Shown here: positions 42,205-55,521 of the stretch, piece after piece
How positions within the stretch are numbered: the stretch's first letter is position 1
How the letters are laid out: every line of letters starts with the position of its first letter
From: Hydra vulgaris
Taxonomy: Eukaryota > Cnidaria > Hydrozoa > Anthoathecata > Hydridae
NCBI RefSeq assembly: GCF_038396675.1
Contig: NC_088934.1
Coordinates: 46,342,001 to 46,406,000, forward strand
Length of the DNA stretch: 64,000 nt
Direction: 5' to 3'
Position numbers and translations under genes: made by a program
Notes under the pieces: model-generated
What the model saw: the letters and a program-made list of their open reading frames with translations, nothing else
Told to the model about the DNA's origin: nothing
The model's database searches: none

Positions 42205-42800
42205 TTTATATCAATGTTAAAAGAGTGCTTTTGTATGACATAAATAAGTTAGTGTCATCAGCAAACATAATTGTTATTAAATCCAAGGCTTTGTATTGCT
42301 CATTAATATAAATAATGAAAAGAAAAGGTCCTAATATGGATCTTTGAGGAACTCCACATGTAATATTTAACAAACTTAATGAAAATGTTTGATTGACGTA
42401 AACAAATTGTTTTAAATTAGTTAAATAACTTTTCAGCCATTTTATAACATTGTCTGTTATACCACAGCATTTTAATTTTTTAGCAAGAATTTTATGATCA
42501 ATTCAAACTATCATAACAAATCTATTAAACGCTTTTGCTAATCAATAAATATTCCCACTTTGAATTTAGAATTTTTAAATGAGTCTGATATAATTCTTGT
42601 AAGCTGAATAATAGCATGCTCTGTTGAGTTATTTTTTTAGAAACCATAATGCATGTTATATAACAATTTTTTGCTAAAAGGTAATTGTATAATCTGTTGT
42701 ACAAAATAAAATTTTAGAAAAAACAAATAGGATGGAAATTGGGCGATTTATTTTTTAGTTTTTTCTACTTCTTTAAATACAGAAATAATTTTTGTTATTT
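42205..42800 (-). pseudogene. LINE RT fragment, same subfamily as copy 2
   Basis: Minus strand, closely similar in DNA to 24050-24600. It shows the FADDTNLF region near 42260, a GV.QRSILGPFLF-type block near 42320, and KAFNRF... near 42520. A 15-bp insertion interrupts the copy near 42500. Both ends are missing, including the 3' UTR. Confidence 0.75.
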
Positions 42801-43734
42801 TTAAACATATTTATATAAATGTATATAATTGTAATGTAATTAACAATTGTAATATTATTATATTTACCATTATTTTATTATATTATTTTTTGTTTATCAA
42901 AAATTAATCTAACTTTTTTTTCTAGCTATCATAGCGCTAAAAAAGAAGTTTTTATTTTATAGTTAATGTATTTAACTGTTAGTTTTGCGTTGTCTCAAAT
43001 AATTATTGGCTCTAATACAGAGTGTACATGTTTATAGAAAATAAATGTAGACAATGCAGTTTGTAGAATTGGACATGTTCTTTTATTACTTAAAAAAAAT
43101 AGTGATTAGTTTCTCAAAACATCTCAACAAATCACTAAACATTTGAAGAAAATATATGTAAAAATCAGGTTAAGAGTCTCATAAATAAATCAGTGAATTG
43201 AGTTAGACATTTTTACAGAGCTGGCAACAGTAATCATTTAGCTGACTTCTGCATTTTGTTGACCTTTTTAGACCATATATCACTTTTATTAGGTGTTTAC
43301 GTAATGTTAGTAATATTACTATTTATAAACAATCTTGAAATGTAACTAGCAACGATTTTAGAAATATATTGATTGATTGCGTTTAATTCATAACGTAAAA
43401 ACCTTTTTAAAAATTAGAGTTAAAATTACGGTGAACGAGTTCCAACGTTACAAAAACAAAACAAAACAAAAAGAAAAAAAAAAAATGTCAAAGTTTTTAA
43501 TCCCCAGTATCAAATAAGGAATGAAAGACTTTCTTTGAACACCGACATTTTAATATTGTTTTATTTCTTTTATCAGGCAAATTTACTCTATTGTATGACA
43601 ATATTTAATCTTTCTTGTGGAAATAATTATTACAAATCGTTGATGCCTAATTGTATGGCCTACGTTGCGCTATTATTTAGTATTTTCACTTACAAGTATT
43701 AACTACTTGTAAGTGAAAATCTACATGTATCATT
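42801..43734. other. AT-rich spacer, no gene seen
   Basis: One perfect 17-bp hairpin at 43682-43720 (ATTTTCACTTACAAGTA, 5-nt loop). It directly precedes the next LINE remnant. Confidence 0.5.
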
Positions 43735-46075
43735 GCAGGTGACTTTGACCTACCACTCATAAACTCGTCAATTCTAATTAGTTTCGGAAATTCTTCCCAT
43801 GACCAATTTGTAAAAACGCTTGCGGAAAATGCTTTAGACTAGGTTGTATCCGATAATCCTCGACATAACAACCTCTTAGGTCTAATACTAACCAACAGCT
43901 TAAAAAATGTTTTTGATTTAGAAGCTATTGCTTCATTTATAGGCACGTGCAACTACTGTATGGTCGTTTTCAATTGTAATTTGGAGAAATCTAAATCAAT
44001 TTAAAAATCAATTAAGTACAATTCTTAAAAAGGTGATTAACTCTATACGATCAGATTTACAAAATATAAACTGGTTTATGCTTGATAAGCAAAATCAAGA
44101 TGTTGAAGTATTCTGACAAATAATTTGTAAATATTTAAACTCATCTTTTTCCTCACATGTTCCAGTTCATTGCAATAGAAAAAATACTTCCAACATCTAG
44201 CCATTTAGAAATTATCCATCAAAATAACAAATATAATATAAATATATTTATATCTAATATTAGGTTTGTTCTCGTTTATACGATGCAGAAATAAATAAAT
44301 ATTGTATTTTCAGAAAGAAAGATTTAGTTAATAAAGCTAATATTTCCCACTTTTCTTCTTTTGTAAAGGCAAAAACCAAATGCTTTAGTTCTGTTGCACC
44401 TCAAATATGACCAGATAGTTTTCTTAGCACAAATGATTGTAAAAAATCACATTTTTTAAACAATTTTTTCAGTTCTATTTTTGTTACAGATAATGGCATT
44501 GCATCTGTCTTTGATTAACCAACACACTAAAACTCTTCAAATAATGTAATGTTTCCATACATCTTTGTAGTTACATCCCTACAAAAGCTTTCATCAAAGT
44601 AATCCAAATCACCTGATGGATACCCAGCAATAACTCTAAAATCAATTGCAAATGCCGTTGCTGTCCCTCTTTCCATACTGTTTAAGTTGTCAATGCCAAA
44701 AAATGCCACACCTTTAATCTGGAAAGCCGCTATAGTGTGGCTCATCTATAGAAAGCAAACCCATCATTAACCACAAACTATTGACCTATTTCTATGACGT
44801 GCATTATTAATAAAGTTATGGAATCAATCATTGCAGAAAGCATTGCAAATTACTTGCTAAATAATAACCTTATTACCACTCATCAATTTGGCTTTTTAAA
44901 GTGTAGGTCCACCTGTACGTTGACAACCTTATATAAGTAGACAACTGCTGCTAATATTAAAAAGATAGTTAATGTTGTATATATAGTTTGAGAAAGACTT
45001 TAATTCTGTTACTCAATCTAAGTTACTGTTTAAACTGCAATGTTATGGTATCTAGTATGAATTGTTAAACTGTATTACCAATTTTTCAAAAATTTGTTCT
45101 CAATATGCCTGCGTTGGTAACTCGTATTCAAATAAAATTTAAATAAACTCAAATAAACTCGTATTCAAATTAAAAAAAAAAAAAAAAAGGCGTAATACCT
45201 TAAGGGACTGTTATGGACCCATCTTATTTTTAGTTTTTATAACCAATGCAACTTCATATATTAATGATGATTGCAGCATTGAGTTGTTTGCTGATAACAG
45301 CTATTTGTATCAAGCAAGCATTGATGGAAACATCATACATCTCGTCATTACCTTAAAAAAATTTTCAGAATGTTCAAAAGTTTGGCAACTTAATACAGCT
45401 CAAAAAATCATACTCAATGAACATAGGTATACCTATTGAATCTATTAATTCAAGATATCGGTATAGTTGCATCTTTGGACATGAAGTTTTCAAATCATTC
45501 TCCTTTAATTGCAAACAATGTACATTCTCGTTCCTATTTACTTTTAAAATTTTTCATCAGTAAGAATTTCAAGCTACTGATCAAAGCCTATAAAGTTTAT
45601 GTTCGACCTATTATAGAATCTTGCACCTCTGTGTGGAATCCCCATCTTTTAAGAGATATACGTCGGTTAGAAAAGGTCCAGAAATCCTTTTCTAGAAATG
45701 TCTGTAAAAGATGTCGTATTCCTTATATAGATTATTCTTCAAAACTTGATATCTTCAATCTAAAATCTCTTGAATGCCGTAGAATAAACTTTAATCTTGT
45801 AATGACCTATAAAATTATACACAACTTTGTTGATCTACCTTTTTCTGAGTTTTTTACATTTGCTCCTTCTTACTATCCTACAAGATGCCATGTCCAAAAA
45901 TTTTATTCACGTATTAAATAATACACAAAGATTTTTCTACTGTGAAAAAATTATCAAGATAAGGAATTCTCTACCTCAATAAATTGTTTACTCGTTCACT
46001 TTGTCTTTGTTCAAATCAAATTTAAAAAAATACAATGTTCATCACCATTGCACACTATTTTAACTAGTTTTTTTT
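43735..46075 (+). mobile_element. Remnant of a second LINE family
   Basis: Decayed plus-strand element. 43745-43990 carries the end of an endonuclease domain (NPRHNNLLGLILTNS). 44440-44940 carries RT parts (FVTDNGIASVFD, KVMESIIAESIANYLLNNNL, HQFGFLK), then pieces to 45430. The 45436-45921 frame encodes the C-terminal part: YVRPIIESCTSVWNPHLLRD, LEKVQKSFSRNVCKR, LKSLECRRINFNLVMTYKII. The C-terminal signature differs from copies 1-4, so this is another LINE clade. Ends are not sharp. Confidence 0.7.
45436..45921 (+). pseudogene. LINE RT C-terminal segment
   Basis: 161 open codons, the best kept part of this element. The 'PIIE-x3-SVWNP' and 'RR-x-L-x-K-V-Q' blocks are typical for the thumb and C-terminal region of jockey/CR1-like RTs. 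The ATG is internal; coding sense exists upstream. Confidence 0.75.
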
Positions 46076-46745
46076 TTTTCCGGCTTTACATAAGAGTAGT
46101 TTTGATATTACCAGTATCACCTTTTCGTATTTCTTATTTTTAAATGCAAATAAATCAGAAAACATTAAAAAAATATTATATTAGAATTTTCTTCTCATTA
46201 TGTTAGAATTGTGCTAACCGCACAACGCTGGTGGGCACATGTAACATGCTAATTATACTTTAGTATAACGTAAAGTTTAAGAAAATTTTTTTAAAAAGGA
46301 TTTAATTTAAAATAATTTTGGAGTTAGTTTTGTTGCATTTAAATAACTTTATTGTGGTCATTTTAGTTGTTTTTTTTTTCAGTGCTTTTTTCAGTTCCAT
46401 AACATTCTGAATTAGGCACGAGGTACTATAATAGCCATAAAATTAACTTGAGGTATATTTAAAAATAAATACTTGTATTCTTTTGTTCGGTAAATGCTTG
46501 CATTTTATATTTAAATGAACATTTAGATGAATATCAGAATTGCGTTAATTAAAAGATATTTGTTACTGTTTTAACTTTTTTCACATAACATGTGTTAAAG
46601 TTAAAGGAAATAAATGTAATCAGAAGTTTTTTGTTTTTTGTTTTTTGTGACTTTGGCTTTTGTTTGTTTTTTTGATTTTTTTTAAACAGTTCGGTGTCAA
46701 TAATATATTTGGTTGTATTGAAATATTAAAAATGGTTGCCATATC
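46076..46745. other. AT-rich spacer, no gene seen
   Basis: Only homopolymer runs and T-rich tracts. Confidence 0.35.
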
Positions 46746-47776
46746 TTAATTTAAATGAGGTTTGGAAGACAATATTGGTACCCAAGGTAATAAAATCGTT
46801 GAATACGTACTAGTGATGTTTTCAATGTTTTTATTAGTCACTAATGACTTTTTGCTCTTTTGTTTTATTTCTTTTATGATTTTTATGAGAATGGACTGTT
46901 TGTAGCCATTTTCAACAAATACTTTAATAAAAAATTTCAGTTCATTTTCTATATGTTTCTGACTGCATACATTAAATGCTCTATGTACGAAACCCGCGAA
47001 TATTCCTTTTAAAATTTGTAGGTCATAGTTTGATGTTGTCTTAACCTGAATGTCAGTAATTGCATTTTTTCTGTGTATTTTAAATTCATATTTACCATTT
47101 TTGTTATTTATTATGCGTATATCTAGAAAATTTAGAGTTTTTTTGTCATTTTCAATTTCGATAGAATATTGCATTTTTGGGTGCTGTTGATTAAGTATTG
47201 TCTTAAATTGACCAGTCTGGGCAATGTTAGGGACTCTACCACGACTGTCATCTACGTATCTTTAAAATGACTTTAAATCAATAACCGGGTTAGTTTTCAG
47301 GGCTGTGTAAAGGGCTTTTTTTCAACGATTCAGGTAAAACTGCCATAAACGAAAGACCAATCGGGCCTGAATTTTACCTAAAAAGTATGGTTAATATAAA
47401 CATAGTTCTATCAGAATTTTTATTTCTTTCATATTTAATTTTGTCGTTTTTTTAAATTATCGCTCATCTACAATAAACTTATGAGTACTTCAATTGCTTC
47501 TTTAAACGGGTATAAGTTTATAACAATAAATATAAATGACAGGTTGTCATTTTTATTATTTTTGTTTAGTTTTAATTCTCTCAAAACTTATCTCCTCAGC
47601 ATTTGCGCAGCTTCATCTTTTTTGTTGTATTCAAGTTTTAGAGCAGATGACTCAGTTATTGAGATGATGTAATGATACGGAAGAGATTTTATTGTTGGTA
47701 CAAATTTTGGCCCAATGTTAAGGAGACTTTTTTGATGTTCTGGAATTTCTGTCGCTTTCTTAGTATAGATTGTCAA
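46746..47776 (-). pseudogene. Penelope-like element RT, internally deleted
   Basis: On the minus strand, 47776-47588 encodes LLNIGPKFVPTIKSLPYHYI and ALKLEYNKKDEAAQMLRR, the N-terminal signature of Penelope-like proteins. After a large deletion, 47340-47270 reads FMAVLPESLKK, followed by KRYVDDSRGRVP, the catalytic YVDD. Then 47174-46746 reads FTIE-type sequence (YSIEIENDKKTLNFLDIRI), IHRKNAITD, FVHRAFNVCS and STILLPWVP. The GIY-YIG endonuclease that should follow is absent. Penelope-like elements are telomere- and target-primed retroelements distinct from LINEs. Confidence 0.75.
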
Positions 47777-49103
47777 ACGGGATGTTCGCTTAAAGCGTTG
47801 ATTTTGAAGGAGTTTTCATATTAATAGTAATTTTTAATTATGTTTTTCTTAACATAAATTGTTAATTCTTAATAATTTATGTTAAGAACTAATGTTAACT
47901 CTCTTTTTTAATTGTTATAATTTTTTATATAAAACTGCAAGCCTAAGCTATTTTAGAAGGTTAATACCAAAGATTCCAGCGGTTGTTTTTATTCTAAAGT
48001 TTTTATTCTAAAGTTATTATAATCACAACTAGTTTTTTTTTTGTTTTTTTTTCTTTAGGAAAAAAATTTATTATAGAATTTTTTGATTATAAAATTTATT
48101 AAAATTTATAATAAATTTTTTTAAGTATATCAGAGATTGAGAATCTCTAATAAATTTTGCCCAAAACATATTTCTTAAAAAAAAAATTTCTTAAACACAG
48201 GTTCAGAATATTTATGTATTTATTGTTTGTTATATACTCATTATGTTTTTTTTAGCCATAAATGTTAATGTGGAAATATGGAAACTTTGAAAACATCTAA
48301 TTAAAAAACTTATTCTTTTAATATGACAATATAACTGTGCTTTTGAATACTTCAAAAACAATTTTTATCTCCATAATATGGAACCCAGATACCCAGTAAA
48401 GAATTTTCTTTTCATTTTATAAAACTATGGTTTACATATTTATCTTATCTGGAAAGTTGTTTCGAAGAATTTTTTAAAACCTGAATATTCTAATTTTCAC
48501 GTTATTTACTAAAAGTATTGTGACTTATTTTAAGGAGAATGCAGGGGCAAATCCCCCCCCCCCCCACCTTCCTAAAGATTTGCTCGTTGATTACTCTTTA
48601 AACTTTATAAATAACTACTATATGTTAAAATCATTCAATAATTCTTATTATAGCTTTTTGAAATTTATCAATATTATTAAAAGAATAAACTATCCTAAAG
48701 AGCAGCCAACCATATTTCAACACAACGCCAAGATATAGCCTACGTTGGACCAAATAAATTGTGCTGTTTGAGGAATGTCGTACTTGTAATCGTTTCATTT
48801 ATATTTGCATAAAAAAATTTTGGTTTCTGCATTTTCAGATTAAGATTAAGTTTTAAAATAAGGATCACATTTTTCTCCTTGAATAAAAATCGGTATTGTA
48901 TAGGTAGGATTTTTAAATCTTTAAGGAAGCTTTTAATTAATATGAAAACATTTTAATTAGCGTCACAACTTTTAAATAATATTTCAGATATATTAATTTA
49001 ACATAAAAAGTCGTAGATTTCGTTAAGTTTGTTTGTTGTTCAACTTCAGTGGTTTTGTTAATTATAAGGATAAAATTTGTAAATTACACACGGATCGGAA
49101 AAG
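47777..49103. other. AT-rich spacer, no gene seen
   Basis: A 15-bp perfect hairpin at 47846-47888 (TTCTTAACATAAATT) and a 13-nt C run at 48553-48565. The plus ORF at 48520-48738 has no motif. Confidence 0.45.
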
Positions 49104-49283
49104 ATGGCTGAAACTTCAACTGAAGACGTGTTTTTAGCAGAAAAAGTCGTAGATTCAGGTTTTGGACAGGTATTACAGTTTATTACTACTATTGCTCTAA
49201 ATCTTTCACGCGATACATTAGGCCAGATAGAGAACTTACTGACTAAAGAAAGTTTGGGGATCATTAAACAAAGGCCACCCTGA
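49104..49283 (+). CDS. Small unassigned ORF, 59 codons
   Basis: ATG 49104 to TGA 49281-49283. The protein (MAETSTEDVFLAEKVVDSGF..., FITTIALNLSRDTLGQIENL) looks like a real amphipathic helical peptide, and the stretch is richer in G+C than its flanks. It may be the first exon of a spliced gene, although no clear GT donor sits before the stop. I do not recognise it. The opposite-strand ORF 49058-49306 is its likely shadow. Confidence 0.35.
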   Translation: MAETSTEDVFLAEKVVDSGFGQVLQFITTIALNLSRDTLGQIENLLTKESLGIIKQRPP

Positions 49284-50980
49284 CCACCCAATTCTTCGGG
49301 CAGCAACGACCAAAATTATTGAGCTGGATAAACGCAACCGTTTCTGTTTTCTATTAAATTTCTCATTTCTACCCTAAAATTCTCTTAGGATTAAAATTAT
49401 TTTTTTACTGAATAGTATTACTGAATAAGAAATATGAAATATTTTATCTAATAACTTCGCTATTAGCTATTTATATCATTTAGTAAATGATATAACTTTT
49501 CTTTTTAGCCATTTTAAATTGGATTTTCTATGCAGTAAAACAAATATCTAACAGTATAGTAAAAAGCTTTATTTCAAAGAAAAGTTATATCTTGTTTATC
49601 TAAAGTGAACCTTGTTTAAAGCTAGCGTTATTTTTAAAATCGAAGTTCTATTATTTTTTATTGCTGGCACTCATATATTGTGTATTTACATTTACTATTG
49701 ATAACTCAATTAAATAACAGAAACAATCTTATTCAAAATTTTTGCAGCAAAGTACACTCATGAAAATATGTTTTTCCCAATCACTAGTCAAATAATGAAA
49801 TTAAATAATAGACAGATCTCCAAGAATATTAGAACATATTTTTATTTATAAAATTTTATTTTAATCAATAAGCATTTAAACAGATTGCATTTATTTTCAT
49901 TAAAATTTATGTATAATTTATTGTACTAGATTTTATTCAAATTTTTATTTATAAAATATGTATATATACACATATATATTTATAAATAAAACTATATATA
50001 ACAACTTCTAATAATTTAGATCTATTCTTGTAAAAATTTAAATAAGGAAAACTAGCAAAAAGCATGTTTAAAAAATAGTTACAAAAATGTAAAAACAGTT
50101 ATAAAATCATAGACATTAGTTACAAAATAAATTAAAAAATGAATACATGGTTTGCCAATGGCTAGCTGACTCGAAAAGATTGGCGATCAAAATACCAGAC
50201 AAGTATCAATTTTAGCTCAGCATTTCTGGTTTAGCTAAGTTATCATATAATGTTGACTGCTATGTTTTTTGTTTTTTTATCTCAAGCTATGATTTAAAGG
50301 CAGCCAACTCCTTTGAAATTGATTTGTCTAACATAGGATTTTAAGAACCAGGCCCTGTTGCATATAGAAATAAAGAAATCTGTCTTTACCATCTTCTTTT
50401 CCTTATTCTTTACTTAGGCTCTCAGTTATATTTCTTGTCAGCAGGTATTGAGCATCTGCCATAAACCATAAGAATAAATTATTATTATTAAGTAATTAAG
50501 GAAAACTTAAAAATATATTTTTCTCTTAAAAATAATAATTATTGATTATATACTTCAACTGTATCTGGCTTCATGGCTGGCTCAGGGTTGACGAAAATGA
50601 AATCATGATTAGGGCTACTCAGACAGAATCCCGTTTTCCTGGGATCTTGGTAATAAAAATCATCCCATTTTCCCGCAATTTCAATGAAATTACCCTGGAA
50701 TCTCAGTAATTAAATTTTTTTTTTATTACCATTTTTAAAGATATTAAATATATTATCACTTAAAATTTGAGTACTGTTTACTTCCTTTTCCCTCTTATAA
50801 CGAATTTCAGAAAAAAATTGTACGAATGTTTTATAAATCACCACTCAAAAATGAAGTTTTACAAAATTATTCAAAACTAAATACAATAAAGAACTCAAGT
50901 TAATACTGGATGTAAAGACATGGTGGAGTAGTCTTCTTGCAATGTTGAAGCAATTTATTGCATTAAAAACAATATATTAA
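49284..50980. other. AT-rich spacer, no gene seen
   Basis: No ORF with motifs. A CTGGGATCTTGG / TTACCCTGGAATCTCAGTAA pair near 50640-50705 hints at a small repeat. Confidence 0.3.
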
Positions 50981-50983
50981 AAA

Positions 50984-51570
50984 GCATTCATGGATTTTAA
51001 ACACAACAATGTTAACAATATTTCCGATGAGGAATATTTAGTACAAACTGTAGTAACGACATTACAACCAATAAAACTCAGAGTTCAAAGACTTAGCCGA
51101 TGCAACGCAACCCTTCGTGATGCAGAGGGTGTAGTAGTGTTTAAATTAGATGTTTTGCGCAAAAATAAGGATTGCTTTTTGGTTAAAATGCTGCAGTATG
51201 TGCAACATAATTGTTGAAAGACAGAATAAAAATTTAGTTGGCTTACTAAAATATATAAATAATCCATCAAATTATAAAAATAAATCAGTCTTTTAAACTA
51301 CAGCAAAAAAATTATTTTCTAAGCTATTTGTTGAAGACAATGACTGTGGTGGTACTTCTGCTGAAATTGAAGAATTAGAATGCAGTAATGATGAGACTAA
51401 AACGTTGTTTATGGCCTAACCAAATTTATTGACTACATCTGAATTAACACTTCATCAAATATTGGATGCTGCCATTACGAATGTTGGTCAAATTGACTAA
51501 AATTCAAAATAGCACCATCCAACTGATGTATTTTATGAAGTTAAAAACATTACAAAAGAAATGGAATATA
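50984..51570 (+). pseudogene. hAT transposase fragment, middle part
   Basis: The 50990-51214 frame encodes EEYLVQTVVTTLQPIKLRVQ, then LSRCNATLRDAEGVVVFKLD, a conserved helical block before the insertion domain of hAT transposases. The next frames give IIVERQNKNLVGLLKYINNP and, near 51435, LTLHQILDAAITNVGQID. The C-terminal dimerisation domain is not seen. Four or more stops are present. Confidence 0.7.
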
Positions 51571-52002
51571 ATTTTTACAAAAAATGAGAAGCCCTAATCC
51601 TGATACACATACTCGTAAATAAACTAGTTCAAAGTAATTTTTATTATTCACTCTGTTAAAATTCTTTGTGGTTAACACCTTCTTACCAAACTAAAGTGCC
51701 TCTTTTGCAATGTTGTACAAAAATAATCCAAGCTGTAGTAGTTGCACAAGGATGATCCAACCTGATATTGATTGTTCTGTGATTTTATAAGCTGTCTCTA
51801 TCCAAGCACATTTTCAATGCTGGGGATATGGTTTGCGGGCAGCTGCTTAATAAGATATTTAAGAAGAAACCTCCTGGGATTAGTAGCCTCCTGGGATTAT
51901 AGCCTCCTGGGATTAGTCTGTATCTTCCTTTTTTCCTCTGTATCTTTCTAGTGAGAACAACCCATATTAGTAAATACTATGATTTATTAAGTTATAGAAT
52001 CC
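51571..52002. other. Spacer, no gene seen
   Basis: A CCTCCTGGGATTA unit is repeated three times at 51868-51915. No gene. Confidence 0.4.
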
Positions 52003-52004
52003 AC

Positions 52005-52086
<82 letters not shown>
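52003..52086. repeat. (AT)n microsatellite
   Basis: About 80 bp of AT ending 10 bp before a transposon terminus. Confidence 0.95.
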
Positions 52087-52089
<3 letters not shown>

Positions 52090-52096
52090 ATCATTC

Positions 52097-52379
52097 GAGG
52101 TATTCCATGAGATAGTGGGACAAATTTTTAAGGTTTGTAACCCACCATCTCAGATTTCGTTCATACTTTGTGAAAATGGTCACCTATATAACATAATCTA
52201 CCTTGCAAAATTTTAGCACTGATATCGAATAAGTTTTGGAGATATTGTTACATTAAAATCAGCTATTTTTAGCAGTTTTTTTGTTCAGCGGCCATTTTGA
52301 TTTTACTATAGTTTTTGTTTTACAAGTTACAGTTCAACTATTCATGTGATTAGGCTTAAAATTAGCACTAGTATAGTTA
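52097..52379 (+). repeat. Left long terminal inverted repeat (3.7-kb element)
   Basis: Shares with the right arm the blocks GGCCATTTTGATTTTACTAT, TTTAGCACTGATATCGAATA (one difference) and GCACTAGTATAGTT. Confidence 0.85.
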
Positions 52380-52429
52380 AACATATCATATTTGCAGATA
52401 TAATATTTTCCTGCAATGATTTCTTGAAG

Positions 52430-54809
52430 ATATTGATTTGAGCCAGTAAGGTTGAATGTTAGATTAAATTCCTCCTGCTCAGAGACTTTTGACAATGCTT
52501 GTTGCATCCTGCAGAATAAATTGGTGAAAACTTCTTGTACCAGGTAAAGTCTTTGCATTATTCAATCGGAGAGTCAATGATTTACGGACTGATAAAATAT
52601 CTTCACCTTTTAAAAAAAAGAAGCGGATGCCAAATATGTTATCTTTTGAAAAATTGAACATTTCTTCAGCGTTCTGAATTTGTAAGTTAATTGGACATTG
52701 AAGACTAACACTTGAAACAAGTCTTTTAACTGTTCCACCAATGCCATCACATGGGAACTTTCCATGTGATGTTGCAAAGAAATTCCATTCACATTGCATC
52801 CCAAAATCTTCAACATGATGGCATAAATTTAAAAAATGTTTGGAATTTTTGTATTGGCCAGCACAACCATCAGAGAAATAGTGGATTTTTGTGGTATTGG
52901 GAAATATTTCTTGTACAAATTGGACAGTTCTTTTTACTATACAATAAATAAATCCAACATGTGTTAAGTCATCAGATATAAAACATAAAGAAGTTGGTTG
53001 ACTTTTAGTAGCACCCTCATCGTTTTTGTTATAAATAACTACAGGATGTAGTATGAATTGCTGTTAGTTCCAGTGGTAATTCTGGATTTTATCTTGTATG
53101 ACAAATTTAAAGTTTTCTGCGAAATCAACCAAAATAATAATTTCATTTATGGGTATAGATGACTTTAATTATTTAAATATTTACTTTGTGCTTTAGCAAT
53201 ATAAGAGTGAGATGTTATGCTATCAAGTTTTTCACTAAGACTTTTAATGAATTCGCTTATTGTAGATGTGTAACTTAGAAGCTCTGCTCTATCTGTTGTA
53301 CTCCACTGTTTGTATTCAATTATTTCATCTTCATCAACTTTATCGTTCTCTTCAAATGATCCTTCAATTTGCAATAGATCCTTCATTTTGCAATGGATTT
53401 GCAGTTATATAATTTATAATATTTTGAATTCCAGGGCAACAATTACATCTATGGACCATGCATTCCCTTGACTCTCTGCTACAAACAGTCTTCTCAATAA
53501 GTTCATGGTAATTCTTCTCCAGTTTAACTGCGCTTAGCATAAGCTTTAGGTTTTGGTGTATTACACATATACAAACAGCATAGGTTCCTTTTTGACCAGC
53601 ATAAATACACCATTTTGGCTTTAACTGAGCAAATTTATAAATTCCTATTTTGGATTGAGGGTGCTCTAGTTTGAATTCGATAAACAATTCCTTTAAATTG
53701 CAAAGAAGTAATCGCTTTGATACATGTTTATTTTTGGATACACTTACAAAATCTTTTACACCTGGCAACTGCCGACTAAACTGATCATTACAGTAGAAGC
53801 TTTCCACCTTATCAATAATATCTAATTCAATTCTAACAATGTTAGTTTTTTCTGGAAGTGTTAATATTCCTTTTTCAAATTTAAGTTTTCTTGCTTTGGT
53901 TATGGTTGACTTTGATATATTAAATACTTCAGTTGCTTTCCTTTCCAGTTTCTTTTCTCTTCTATTTGCTGTTTTCAGCTTTCTTTTGATGTTCAACATT
54001 GGGCTCCTCAGTAACATCATTTTTCAGGTCTGTTGCGTTAACATTGAGGATAACTGATAGCTTTTTTGACATAACATCAGTAGCTTGCATTAATTTTCTT
54101 TTCCCGAGAGAAATTTTAGCATGTTGTGGAACCCCATGAAATTTTACTGGTGATACATCTAATTTATCAAAACCGGTGTTTATAAGTTCTTTTTCTTGTG
54201 CAATTTCTATGTCTTTATCAAAAAATGTTTGTTCCAGAAAATTATCATCACCATTGTGGTCCTGTAAAGTAGACCAATCATCTATTTTTTTTACCATTTC
54301 TTTTCGACATGAAGGACACATTTTAAAACCAGGTGTTGTTTCAATACCATTTGAACACATACCTTTTGCCAGTTGAATATCAATTTCTTGCAAACCAGCT
54401 ATAAATACATTATAAATGAATAAAATTCGCCAAAATTAGGAAATAATAGTTAGATAATATAATAATGTTAGAAATAAAATAAAAAAATTAAAATTTTTCA
54501 AACTAATTCAAAGTGTACTAGATGCATTTTTTGTAAAAAGACAGCACAATAAGTTAAAAATATTTAAATTTACCTTTTATATTTGCAATTTTTTTGGGAA
54601 TTAGCAAACTGGTTAAGTAAAATTTGCTCATGATGTAAACAGATTTTAACATTAATGTTTAATATTGATAGCCCAGATCTCCATAATAATAAATTTCTAT
54701 TTCTCTCTGAATAGCTTGATAAATCTTTTAATCCAATTGATTTCGTGTGCACCATTTTATGACATAGATCATTTGATAAAATACCAACTGTACACAAAAT
54801 CTTGTTCAT
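52430..54809 (-). pseudogene. Transposase of the 3.7-kb element, near complete
   Basis: First exon 54809-54570, donor GGTAAATTT; second part from about 54398. It contains a zinc-ribbon-like FKMCPSCRKEM, a basic nuclear part, an HTH-like KATEVFNISKSTITKARKLK, DQFSRQLPGVKDFVSV, FAQLKPKWCIYAGQKGTYAVC and a cysteine cluster CMVHRCNCCPG. Then come EYKQWSTTDRAELL, ITSHSYIAKAQSKYL, ILVDFAENF, FISDDLTHVGF, IHYFSDGCAGQYKN and FFATSHGKFPCDGIGGTVKR. The aspartates in VDFAEN and FSDGCAGQ and the DG in PCDGIGG are the likely catalytic triad. Four frames join with three breaks (near 53990, 53375, 52790-53160). This family recurs in invertebrate and fish genomes; I cannot give a superfamily name. Confidence 0.7.
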
Positions 54810-55521
54810 TTTATTTTTTTCAATTTTTTATTTAGCTATAAATAAACACAAAATACACAGATATATACATTTATTGAAAATGGAAAAAACTTTTATCATT
54901 AGTATTTTTAAATATGATAATATGTATTTATTTATTTTTTAATTTTATTTTATAATTTTTTTTTAATTTAATGATTAGCTACAGAGAACAAACAACAGCT
55001 GGTAAAATATCAGACTAATGCTAAGTCTTAGCGTTTTAATATCAAGTGTTTCTTCTGTTTTAGTGAAAGATAACATTACATGACATTAATTAGAAAGCAA
55101 AAATTTATTTTAAAAAGAAATATTTATTTGAATTAAAGTTTCTTTAAATAATAAGTTAAAAAGTTTTCTTTTGTATAATATTTGATGACTAATGAAAATT
55201 GTCAATGTCAATTAATTAAAAAAAAAAATTGTGAATACTGACCTATAAAACTCATTTTTTCACATATTACTCATATATTTTTACAAAAAAATTTCAAAAA
55301 ATCCACCTCTAAATTTTGCATTAAAACACTCATTAAAATATCTATTTTAATAAAAACAAAAAAAAATTTACAAAAAATTAACGCTACCATGTTTACCAGA
55401 CCTCCTTTCTGTCTTTGTTAAAATTTCAAAAATATCTGTAGGTGAAGTACAATCCCAATTTTTATATAGTTCTTAATATTTTCATTAAAAACAAATGTCA
55501 TATTCTGATTCCTTGTTCTAA

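Noticed and set aside
44527-44745. Minus-strand ORF of 72 codons that reads like a protein
   Set aside because: The plus strand here belongs to the decayed LINE RT (blocks before and after match in order), so the minus frame is a shadow.
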